Shown: piece by piece, positions 52,601 to 64,000 of the stretch
How positions within the stretch are numbered: the first letter of the stretch is position 1
Layout: every line of letters begins with the position of its first letter
Translations under genes and position numbers: made by a program
Notes under the pieces: generated by a model
What the model was told of the DNA's origin: nothing
The model's input: the letters and a program-made list of their open reading frames with translations, nothing else
The model's database searches: none
Assembly: GCA_002943765.1 (NCBI GenBank)
Contig: PQWQ01000006.1
Coordinates: 1,488,001 to 1,552,000, forward strand
DNA: 64,000 nucleotides
Direction of reading: 5' to 3'
Source: Psoroptes ovis
Lineage: Eukaryota; Arthropoda; Arachnida; Sarcoptiformes; Psoroptidae

Positions 52601-55600
52601 AAAGTGAATATTTCATTGAAATTTCGACAGCGAATCATTTCGATTAATGTTTGAAAATTTTTAATTTTTGAAATGTCAAGGCTAAATTCAATTGAATTTT
52701 TAATATATAAAATATGATAATAGATTTTGATTCGGATATCAATTCGAGATCAATTGAATATTAATAATATCACGGGAGGAGATTGAATTGGAATTTTTAT
52801 ATAATTAAATGAAATAATTTCAAATCGAATATTTTTGAGATCTTCAAAAAAAAAAATTGGATCAAATTTGAATAATTAGACAAATTTGGACATTTGAAAT
52901 CTTATTATTAACCTATATATTTTTTATTGTAATTATTATCAAAAGATATGGATGAAAATTCAAGAAAAATTTTCTAATCATCAAACGTTTTCTAAGGTAA
53001 TCCAATTACCAATGGCGTATCAATACGTTTGATTCGCTGTTAGGTTTCTTTATTATTATTACGAATAATTGATTCAATTAAAAATTATGTGTGTCAATCA
53101 TACAGCGAAACGCGAATGAAAAAATATTCACACAAATAAAACAACACATTTACACCCAATCGTTTTTAATTGTAATCAGAAAAAAACTTGAAAACCACGA
53201 AAAATTTTCAAGATTATGTAATTCTAATGTTCATTATTCAAATTAAAAATTGAATTTAGAATCAAAGAAACTAAATTTATTCATTATTTTTGCTTTCAGT
53301 TTATAACTAAGAAAATATTAATCAATCATTTATTGTTCAGGGATAATGAATGAAATTAAAGGAGTAATAATCATGTGATTTGTAATTGAAGAAATAAAAA
53401 ATGATAACATGTAAATGTGTGTTCATTCGAGGACATTGTCATCAAATGATGATTACAATCATCAATTAATAAGTAAACAACATGGAAATGGAAAATTAAG
53501 TAGAAAATTCCTACAGATGAACAAATTAATTTGATTATCATGATGATATTCAAATGAATAGAATGTCATTACCCTGTAGCAAACTGCTTAACCTTGTTCG
53601 AATAAGATTTCAACTGAAGAAAATAAATGTTTAGGCCATTTGAAATGAAGGAAAATAATCGTTTAAAATATTCGAGGAATGTGCAAATAAATTTACAACA
53701 ATTCATTCACAATTCGGCATATATCATAGAGATTTAAAATTAAATTTTACCCTCTTTTGAAATTAATTGAATGGATGATTATTTCATGATACTAAGAAGA
53801 AAAAAAATATTTACATTAAAATTAAATGATTTGTAATATAACATTACGGAAGGAATAATTGAAATTAATTTCATAAATGTACGCAAAAATTAAATTGAAT
53901 GAAATGTAAAAATAAAATGGCCAACAATGATGATTAAAGGGTTATACACAGAAAATACAGTGGAAAAATTAGATACTGAGATATTTATATCATAATATTG
54001 AATGTATGAACATACATGATGTAATTATTAACATGAATGAATTATGGCCATTTTTATCGTAGGAAAAAATGGGATAATTGATTTTCGAGTATGGAAAGAG
54101 TTAAATGAAAAATTTTGATTGAATTATACGGAAATTCTAGGGTAAAATAATAATAAATGGCAAAACACGTGATTGATAAGTTATATCATAATCTTATGAT
54201 AAAATCAAATTAATTTGGCAGAATTATTATGAATCTTAAATTTATTCATATGGGAAATCAACAATGATCAATGATTCAATCAATGATTATTATTGCACAA
54301 GTAATAATTCATAATAAGGCAACAGATATATGTCGTTTATTACTGTAAAAACAATCGGAAACATCGATGATGAATCAATGATAATTGACCAATAACAACA
54401 TAAATCGGTGATATTTGATAGTCTTTCATCTTTTGCTTTTTTGTTTCGTTGTGTTTGAAAATGATATTTTAATAAGAAGAAATTGAAAATAAAAATTTTA
54501 CTCGATTGTGCTTCCGGATTGTTGTATGTTTTGTTTGTTTTCATATCATTGAATATGTGATGCTTCAACTTGCCAATAATTCATATTTGTCAATAATAAT
54601 TATGATAATCGATGAATAAGAAATTGAAAGATATAAAATCAACATCGTTTATTGTTTGTTTTATTTTATTGTTTCTTTGATGATAATATCAAATGATGAT
54701 GATATCAATCATCATATCAATATTTCAATGAAATTTAGCCTTGTTTCCGTTGGAAATCAATCATCAATTTGTCCATTTCGAAAAATTCTTTGTGTGTCAA
54801 TTGAGATTTTCACAGACATTTTTTGTTTGTTTGATCATTTTTGCATTTTGCATCTAGGAAAATCATTACGAATGATATTTTGTTTTATTTGTTTGTTAGT
54901 TTTTTCCATTAAACACGTGCGACGATGGAAATATCACACCGATCAATGTTAGTGTCATTTCATGAACGCAAAAGTGCGTGCGTGCGGAAATGAGTCAATT
55001 TCACGGAGCTATTTCAATGAAAAAAATTTTAAATACTCTTTTCCTGTCTTATTATTCATTTTCTGCGGATACGACACATTCAAATCACTTATTTGTTTTT
55101 TTAATTCAAAATTTTAATTTCAATATTAAAATATTATTTTGTAAATTAACCAATAAATATTTGACAATCATGAATTTTTTTTCAATAAACTAAAACTGCA
55201 AAACTCGTTTGGACGACGTATCGATCCGTTTTCTGTCAGCATACATTTCAAGCCTTGCATCAGTGGGACAATGTCTACGATGAATCAAAATTGACCGGCA
55301 TCACAGTCGAATAAAAATCGAAAGTTTCTTGGCCGGACATTCATGCTTGAATTTATTTGAAAAAGAAAAACACTTTCAATGATTTCACAAAATTCTACCT
55401 ACACACAGCCAAGTTCTTGGAAATATTATTGAAAAATTAAAAATATTCAAATGATATAAAAATAAATTATAAATTCATAGATCAAAAATAAAATCAAATT
55501 TATTAGAGAAAAAAATGAATTTAAATTCAAATTCAAATGAATAATCATAATATCTATGTTTTACGTTTGAATGAACGAATGATTTAAAAGTTTCGTAAAA

Positions 55601-57574
55601 TATATCTAAAAATTTAATAAATTGGAACAAATGGAACAAACAACACATTTGACAAGTGATTTATTATTTGAACATGAACGCCCTCAACAAATAGACAATA
55701 ATCGTCAGTTAATCTGTGTGAGCGCACAAATCATCGAATTGTGAACATATTTAGTCAATGAATCAATATTTTGATTTTTCTTCTTTCAACAAAAACAAAA
55801 TTACAGCTTTCATTTACATTCAAAAATGAAATATAAGTGATTAAAGGATTGAATTTTGAATTCAAATAGATAAATCTTGAAATGTATTATTATTTTTTTC
55901 AAATTGAAAATTTCAGGAAGAGTTGAGTTATCTTTGTAAGAATAACTTTCAATTGGTCTTGTGGACCCACACGCACATAGACACACAAGCACTCAGACAA
56001 TGATCACAACTATATGAATTTAATTCAATTTCATCATCATACTTTTGTATGATGGAAATCATCGGAAATAAACGTATTATTAGTCTCGAAAAGATGATTC
56101 AAAATATGTAGAAAATGAAAATTTGTTAATAATAATGCAATTTAGCATTCGCTAAAATAAACAAAACAATAATCAAGGTCTCATGTTAGCTAATTTTGTG
56201 TTAAATATTTGATACATAAATGATACATGTGTCGAAATTTATCGATGGAAAATTGATTTTAAATTTACAAATATTAATACGTTTGAATATTTCATTTTGT
56301 TTTTTCCATTGATATTGAATCAAAATAGTTTAAATTATATCATTTGAAACAAATTATCATTATTCAAAAGATGGTGTGTGTGTGTGTTTTGTAGCAAATT
56401 AAGCATCGTTTCGAGGTGAAAAAAATAATCGATTAAATATTCATACTTGAATTATTCAAATAGAACATCGGCAATAATCATTATTTGAAGCGAGCAAAAT
56501 ATTGGAATCAAATCACTCGCATTCATAATCATTACTTCGAAGAGAATTCAGTTAATTTTGCCAAATTACTTGACATGCACAAATGATGCTCGTGCATTGG
56601 AGTGCAATCGCGTATTGATTTGATTTGAAATTTGATTATTTGTATGATTATACACACCACTCGTGTGTGTGTGTGTTTGTGCCGATTATATCGACATTGA
56701 ATTTCAGAAATTTTTTTCTTTTCTGATAATTCAAATGTCGTAATCGGCAATTAAAAATCAATTTTTTAATTTCTAAATTTTCTAAATATGTTTTGCTGTC
56801 GAAATCAATGGAAAATCTGTGGAAAAACAATTTTTTAGTCCGAAAAAAATCAGAAGAATTTGATTAAAACTACTTCGAATGATGATAATTGTGAATTGTG
56901 AACTGAATAGTGATAATATTAAATAAATTTAAGGATTTCGTTTTCTATTTTCTATCCATTTTGAATATTAAATTAAATTATCGTTTTTAAACTAATATTT
57001 ATAAATTTATTCATCAAATTAAAATCAAAATTAATCAATTCATAATGTGAATACAAAATGGCGAAAGTGAATTTTTTTTTCTCTGAAAAATTTTTATACA
57101 TTATCATTATTTACAACCAATGCAAAACTATCAATTATTTTATCATTCAATTTTCTTTTCGAATTTTCAAACAAAAAAAAAAAATAAAATAAAATAAAAT
57201 ATTTTCAAAATTTTCTAAGTAAAAATCAAGAAAAATTTTAATGCATTTTCTATGATGATGATGATGATGGACTACTTTATCAAAATGAAAATCATGATAT
57301 ATTCATAATAACTTTAAGAAACATGTTCGAAACATTTTTTTTTTAATTCAAACATCATGTAGCATCATTCAATTTGAATTTTCAATTCATTTCATTTCAA
57401 ATGCATCCACGTATTCATCTATCTATCCATTTATCTATCCATCATCATCATCATCTTCATGATCTTAATCATTACGAATTATCATAAGAATTATATTCAC
57501 TGAATGAAGAAAAATTCAGAGAGAGAATTCATTTGTATATAAATAAATGACCACAAATCATAACTAGACGATGT

Positions 57575-57593
57575 CGACGACGACGACGACGAC
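57575..57593. repeat. (CGA)n trinucleotide run
   Basis: About six CGA/GAC units beside a short G-rich stretch. It is notable only because CG is otherwise rare here. Confidence 0.85.
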
Positions 57594-57835
57594 CAAGGGA
57601 GGTATGAATGATGGCATGGAATGGTGAATAAATGAATGGCGAGCAAATGAATGTTATTCTTTTTTCGTTATGAAAAAAAGAACATTGATGTGAATTTTAA
57701 TATTATATAATTATGATAGTTTATATAATGATAATCATGATTAAAAATCAGATTGATAATTAACAAAATTAAACAAAGATAAATAGATAGATTCATCATT
57801 TCGAAAAATTTTAGAAATATTAAATTTCTAACTCC

Positions 57836-57854
57836 AAAAAAAAAAAAAAAAAAT
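57836..57854. repeat. Poly-A tract, 19 nt
   Basis: An uninterrupted run of A in AT-rich DNA. Confidence 0.9.
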
Positions 57855-59119
57855 TCTCCCCAGTGAAAAACTTTGTAAATACATTTATATTTTCCCTATG
57901 ATAAATAACAAGAGCAAAACACGAGCATTTATCGAGTACATATCTGTATTTAAGAACATTTGTTTGAGCATCCAACTAAGCATTTCACATTAAATATATG
58001 AAATGAATAAAGAAAAAACTTGTGGACAAATTGATGCTTAGCTAAAAACAAAAAAAATTATAAATGATGATAAGTATATTCTTTATTTCATGCACACACT
58101 TAAACATATTACATTCAAGGTTGAAATATAATGTTCATTGATGATGATGAATAATAGCCATTATTATCACTATTATTATTAGTATTATTATCTGAAATTC
58201 ACGCTGGTACTATTTAGAATGATTCAAATATTTGAAAATGCAGGCATTTGTGGATGCGAAAAAAAGTATGTGAAAAAAATGATATGAAAAAAAGTAAAAT
58301 TTTCAAAATTTTTAGCTTTCATCTTTCTTTAATAACCAACAGTAACGAGTAGATGTTATTAAAGGTAAAAACAATAAATAACCAACAATAAACGATAACA
58401 ATTTGCCATCATTATCATTACAGATCTATTGGCGTTTTACATTTTGAATCAAGACTTCAAAGAATTTCAATGAGAGTGAAAAACAAGTGAAATAAACTGG
58501 TGTACAATGGTGTAGAAATACGTTTTCGTACCGATTCAATTTGATTGCAGCCAATGTGTGGTGATTCAACCTTTTAGTCATGAGGCATAATACGAATAAT
58601 AATAAGTCTACGGCTATTGCAAATAGAATTGGAAATTTTTATCCATTTTTTCAAATCATACATTCAAGTGTTCGAATGAATCAATGAATTAGCAATTTGA
58701 TATGATATTTTTATTTGTATACAAACACGATCTCACTCACACACACTTAATTCAATAATGGCGATGAAAGGGTTTATATTAATTCCTATGAATTCAATTG
58801 AATATTTTCACACTTTTTTATCGTGAAAAATAATAATAATAATAATGGTGATGATAATGAAAGAAAAATGTTTAAGATGCTTAGTAGGAAAAATAGAGGA
58901 ATAATCATTAAAAACAAACAAACAAAAAACAAATAAAAATATTTTTGTAATTGTATAGTTTCGATTATAATCATTATTGTTATTATTAGTGATGATGGTG
59001 CAGTATCATTAACATATTTTGACCATAGCAACAATAATTTTTGCAGGTGGCAAAAATTATTATTCAGAAATGATAATGATAATAATTTCTCGAGAAAAGC
59101 CATAGAGTTGCTTGTATTC

Positions 59120-59120
<1 letters not shown>

Positions 59121-59153
<33 letters not shown>
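59121..59153. repeat. Poly-T tract, 33 nt
   Basis: A 33-nt run of T. It produces a false poly-Lys minus-strand frame (58786-59193). Confidence 0.9.
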
Positions 59154-59154
<1 letters not shown>

Positions 59155-62100
59155 TTTACACATGAGTAATGTATTTGTATTTTCAGTAATCAATTAATTA
59201 GCGATAGATTTTTTGGCCAATCGACCAGTTTTGAATCAATTTATGACCGAATTTCTGGCAAAGAACAATGAAAATAGGAGCAAAAATTCAATTTTGAACT
59301 GAAATTGTTCGAATGTTTCAAATTATCAAAAAGAATAAGCAAAAGAAATGAATTTTCAATGAGTTAAAATCAAATGTAAAAATAAGAATAGGATATTGAA
59401 AATCATCAGGAAATTATTCTCAAAAAAGAAAATAAAAATTGCCATTGATTCAAGATTAACATGATGATTGACCTTGTATGACTTAAAATATTTCTGTGTG
59501 ATGATTCGTCGTTGTTTTTAGTTAATTTTTCCGAATATTGAAGCTACTTGTTGTTTTTTCTGACAATCAAATGATTAAACATTCTCAACATTGAAAAACT
59601 ACAGTTTTTTTGACGTATTTGACTTTATATTTATGGAACAAAGACAATTTATCAACACCAACGACGTATATTTGATTTGATAAGTTGTCATAGCGATTAT
59701 TGACTAATTTGACAAGCAAAAGCGCAGTAGTCATTTAGAAGTTCAAATTGTTTTCAATCGAAGAATTTCTCGAGGAAATATTTGAAAAATATTCATTTTT
59801 CGCTCAAAAAAACCTTGTATTAATATGAGTAATTTGTCGGAGAAAAATTGATGTTTATTGAAAAACGAAACAAAAAAAATTGAATATATTATCATTAGTG
59901 TCGATAATTACATATTCAATTTCATTCATTTATATAAATGAATGTGAATTTTGGTTTGTTTGAACAAACAAAACAAAAAAGAACTGAAAAAGAAGAAATC
60001 TTTAAAACAATACGCGAGCACACATACAAATCAGAAAAATCTAATTTGATTTCAAATAGAGAAAAAAAAAACAAAGCATAACAAATATGATGAATTCATC
60101 ACATATATGGAACAGAAAAGAAAAAAATTTGTCCAAAAATCCGTTGAAAATGAGTAGCAAAATATGGAAAATATATGATTAACATTTTATGCATTGAAAT
60201 ATGAATTTCACGAAGAAATTATCATTTTTTTCATTGTTAATTTGAAACAGATTTGAGCATTTTCCACGCAAATAATAGTCCCGTTGGAAAATTTTTGCAT
60301 ATGTAAACATACAACACGTGTCAATTATGATGATAATAACAATGATGATGATCTAAGTATATAATTGACCACAAAATGACAAGGTTTAATTATATTTTTA
60401 TAATTATGTATACTTTGAGTGCAGTTTTTAATCTGCTGCTGTGCATTAAATTCAATTCAAAATTTAATTCATAATCAAAAAAGCTAAAAAACATCATAAT
60501 CATAACTATTCCATCGTTTATACGTAAAACAACGGACATTAGACTACAGCATTGCAAATGATCTCTTTTTTTGATGAATAATTAAGATAGATTTTTGATA
60601 TTTTCAAGAATTTTGAAATGGTATTTAGCTAAAAGCAATTGAAAAACAGAATCGATACCTTTTGAAAAAAATTATACCTTATAAAATGATTTATAACCAT
60701 TCAAATTCAATTTCGAAAGATTTCAATAATGGAGACTATAATATGGACTGAAGATTCAATTCTCAGATGAATATTTTTCGATTTTATTAATGGATGATTC
60801 GATATTTCAAAGAACGAAGAAACTTGAATTCATTTTCTCAATTTTGTTTACAGGATTTTATTTAAAGGCAAACATTGAAGCATTATAATATTACGCCAAG
60901 TGAACAAGTGTATCGATGATAGTATCATCGAGGAGAAAGTATATATTTTTTATTTTCAAAGATCACCATTTCATTTAATTCAAATTTAAAATGATGAATT
61001 CACGATTGATTGGCGACGGTTTGGCTCCAGTAAATTGAATTTTTTTTTTCTTTCGATGCATCTAATCTATTTGTTATTATTTTAAAATCGAATGGAATTA
61101 TTCTGATTTCAATTTGAATATTTATTTGAATGCTTTTTCCATTTATCCAACTGTTGCTTATATTGAACAGTAACCAACATTTATCTAAAAACGAAAAAAA
61201 TTTCCATTTTCTTCCATTCACAACAACAACACCACACAATCATTCAATCGTTGAAGGTCGATATATCTAAACAAAGATAGATAGATGACGAAATAAACGA
61301 TTTTTGACAATTGTTTTTCATTTTGTTGGCTGTGAAAAAACTACTAAAAACTTTTCATAAAAAATCAAAAATTCGAAATGAAATACTCGGTAAGAATTTG
61401 CTCAAATTTGTATGTGCATAAGTATGTAATGTCTCCATCTTTGAAAGTGAAAAATTTGAAAATTCAAATATAAATTCAATCAAAAAAAAAATCGAAGATT
61501 TTTTCTTCATTTTCCAAGTTGAGTTTGTTATTTTTCGTTGTATTAGTTGTATTATTATTATTGTTATTATCATCATTATTAGTGGTGTGTTTGTAACTAT
61601 CAATTATTTTTCAATAGATTTCGAAAGATTATTTCTTCAACTTTTTCGTTGAATCGGAGAAAATTAAGAGAAATTTTTGTATTTTGAATTTTCGTTTCGA
61701 AAATAAGTTTTTCAAAAATCAAAGAAACTTGAAAAAAATTGAAATGTATAAGATCTATCAAATCAAAGATATAAGTAGCCTAATGTACATTAGAATACAT
61801 ACATTCTAGTATATGTTATGGCATATCTTTTTGTTGTATATGACCTTAGAAGGTGAGAGTTCAATATTTGTACTGTATACAGGTAAACAATACACAACAA
61901 ACAACAACAGGAGCAGCAACATCAAAACAATTTTTCTCGAAATTTAAAAATAAAAAAAAAATTATAAATGATGGGATAATAATGACCTAAACTTTGATTG
62001 TTTTGAAAAAAAAGAAAAGTATCGAAAGTACCAATATTCACGAGTATAAAAATGAATAAAAATAAATAACCACACTGCTGCTGCTACATCACAAACAATG

Positions 62101-62636
62101 ACCATTACAATCAAATGATTATATTGATAATAACAATAATAATATTGAATGTGATTAAAGAATGAAAAGGTGAAAGTTCAAAAATTTTTATTTAAAAAAA
62201 TACTTTTCATTCTTTTTTTGAATTAATCAACAATGATTAGATGGATTCCTCATAGATAACAATGATAATGATGGGCGATAACAATGGAAATTGAATTCTT
62301 CATTTTTCATTGTTATTCTTTACGTATTCAATGTACTCAATCGATTTTTTTAATGATGATGATTAAAAGAATGAGAGGAAAAAATGGAAAGTTGAAAATA
62401 CACGGAATGAATACAATAATTATTAAATCATTGAATGAATTAATAACTACGGTCATTCATTATTTGTATCAACCAGAAGATGAACTAGTGAGTGATGAAC
62501 GATAAAGAATGCAGAGAAGAGAAAAAAAAAGAATCGAATTCCTAGATTTAATCATCAAAAATTAAATGAATTGAATGGACAAGAAATTAATTTCTCATTC
62601 AATTTTTCAAATTTGATTAGAATCGAAGATTTTTTC

Positions 62637-62638
<2 letters not shown>

Positions 62639-62686
<48 letters not shown>
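62639..62686. repeat. Poly-T tract, 48 nt
   Basis: The longest homopolymer in the window. Its exact length is uncertain in any assembly. No target duplication or retroposon body was recognised next to it. Confidence 0.9.
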
Positions 62687-62687
<1 letters not shown>

Positions 62688-64000
62688 GTAATTTAAACAC
62701 ACCTGAAATGAAATTTCGATTTTTTAAATCATTTTTGGCAAATAAAAAATCAATTGAATTTGATATGCAATTTTTCTAAAATTTTCCAAATTGATGAAAT
62801 GGGAATAAGAGATTTTTGTTTATTTTTTTTCTTACTTTTTTTCGGGTATTTTTAGTTTTATCATCAATTTGAATTGAACATTATCAACGAAAAAAAATTA
62901 TATCGATGGTTGAGATGGTTGGTCGGGTAGGTATGTGCACATCGAGTGAATATATTTTGCTTTATTTTTAGATAATTGTAATTAACATCAATTTATGTAA
63001 TTACAAATGAGAAATGCACATGAAATTAATTTAGTCAAGTTTTTAGTTTGAATTTGAGCCCATTTTAACTCGAATCGCCGCTAAAAATTTAAGGATTTCA
63101 TTGGATGCCACGATTCGCTTTAAAAATTCATCAATAGAAAACGTGTTTATACGTCATAGGCACTTAAAAATTTGCGGACATCTTTTTGGAAAAAGCCGTA
63201 AGGTGTGTGGCGTGTGTGCTTGTAACACTTTCGATTTTTGAAATTTCAACCCAAAAATAACAATATTCGATTGATAATCAAAGCAAAATAATACACAGTT
63301 CAAAATGGTATAGACAAGCACACATCGAAAACACACTAAATGATCGATAATTATTCGATGGTAAATTATAAATGCTGCAAACAACACTTGTCTTTCTTAG
63401 TTTAATTTGATTATTTTTTTTTCCAAGGTTCCAGGCAAAACAAACTGTGAGACATTGAGCCAATAGCACCCAATACTGGCAAAAAAATGTGTGAAGTTGG
63501 GAATATAAATGAAATAAATATTTCAAGAGGTGCAAATGCTTGAGCAGCGCACCGAGCAATAAAGATTTATTATTATTATTATTATGAAATAATCATCTGA
63601 AAAATCAAAGCATTTTCCGAGAAACCAACTAAGAGAGCATTCCAAGCCGACAAAATCAATGAATTATGCATCGATTAGAGTTAGCCATTCACTCAGTCAG
63701 TCATTCATTAAGTCAAATTGAATCGATCCAAAATTCAAAAATGAAAATGAAAATGGGAAAAATAATAACATGTTTAAGCGTTATTATTATAATTATGATT
63801 ATCATATTAAGTCCATAAATATTTCACTTTTAAAATGTTTTTCTTAATTTAATATTCCAAGAAAAATGAAAATTTCATTGAATCTAATTATTTGTATGCT
63901 TGTGTTTGCTGAAGATATATTGTATATTTTAAGAGAAACACAAAATGAAAATGAAAATTTTCAATTTGAAATGAAATGAAAGCCAAAAACATTCAAAACC

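Larger units (their letters stand above)
47661..64000. other. Long region without recognisable gene
   Basis: About 16 kb with no supportable coding exon, tRNA or rRNA. It holds many simple repeats, the longest being poly-T of 33 and 48 nt. Slightly G+C-richer patches occur near 55195-55345 and 63060-63560 and may be old transposon or exon fragments. Candidate minus-strand splice donors (for example cgtaag/gtaagt near 50843) exist, but with no coding frame before them. The stretch may be intergenic or the intron of a gene continuing outside the window. Confidence 0.45.

Noticed and set aside
58786..59193. 135-codon minus-strand frame with a long Lys run
   Set aside because: The frame depends on the 33-nt poly-T tract, and the remainder is Leu/Ile low complexity.
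1..64000. CRISPR arrays, tRNA and rRNA genes
   Set aside because: No regularly spaced repeats, no B-box-like GGTTCRA with a matching acceptor stem, and no rRNA-like sequence was seen. A covariance-model scan would be decisive.

Overview
This is eukaryotic DNA: very AT-rich (roughly a quarter G+C by eye), with spliced genes, short introns (about 59-75 nt is common) using gtaag/gtaat-like donors, poly-A/T tracts and many di- and trinucleotide runs. The predicted proteins look arthropod-like, including an Expanded-type FERM protein. Base composition and compact introns fit an acariform (astigmatan) mite. That assignment is inference; nothing in the window names the species.

Layout. The first 8 kb is mostly non-coding. 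It holds a 176-bp hAT-type MITE (1188-1363), a cluster of nested palindromes (2817-2939) and, at 3.1-5.5 kb on the minus strand, a tandemly duplicated set of very small exon-like modules (36-42 nt and 82-83 nt, with introns of about 50-60 nt). This array ends in a two-exon 69-aa reading frame. I recognise no family in it, and it is the best candidate here for something undescribed.

The gene-bearing core (8.1-27.5 kb) contains five well-supported genes. Their exons join in frame, and the start codon is preceded by an in-frame stop in each case. (1) A minus-strand SLC6 transporter of the GABA-transporter type (611 aa, 7 exons). (2) A plus-strand GTP cyclohydrolase I, first enzyme of tetrahydrobiopterin synthesis (257 aa, 4 exons). 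(3) A minus-strand SRSF3/SRSF7-like RNA-binding protein (228 aa spliced; an intron-retained form stops at once). (4) A minus-strand TSSK-like Ser/Thr kinase (343 aa, 2 exons). (5) A minus-strand Expanded/FRMD6-type FERM protein of the Hippo pathway (1334 aa, 7 exons). GTP cyclohydrolase and the SR protein gene are convergent; the SR, kinase and Expanded genes lie in the same orientation in series. I see no evidence of a shared pathway. Transmitter handling (GABA uptake, BH4 for amine synthesis) is at most a loose theme for the first two.

From 27.5 kb to the end (36.5 kb) I find no convincing gene. It holds simple repeats, a 575-bp non-autonomous hAT element with a perfect 8-bp target duplication (37266-37840), a few recurrent CGCG-centred palindromes and one G+C-richer, promoter-like patch near 47.1-47.7 kb. 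It could be intergenic space, a regulatory domain, or the intron of a gene whose exons lie outside the window.
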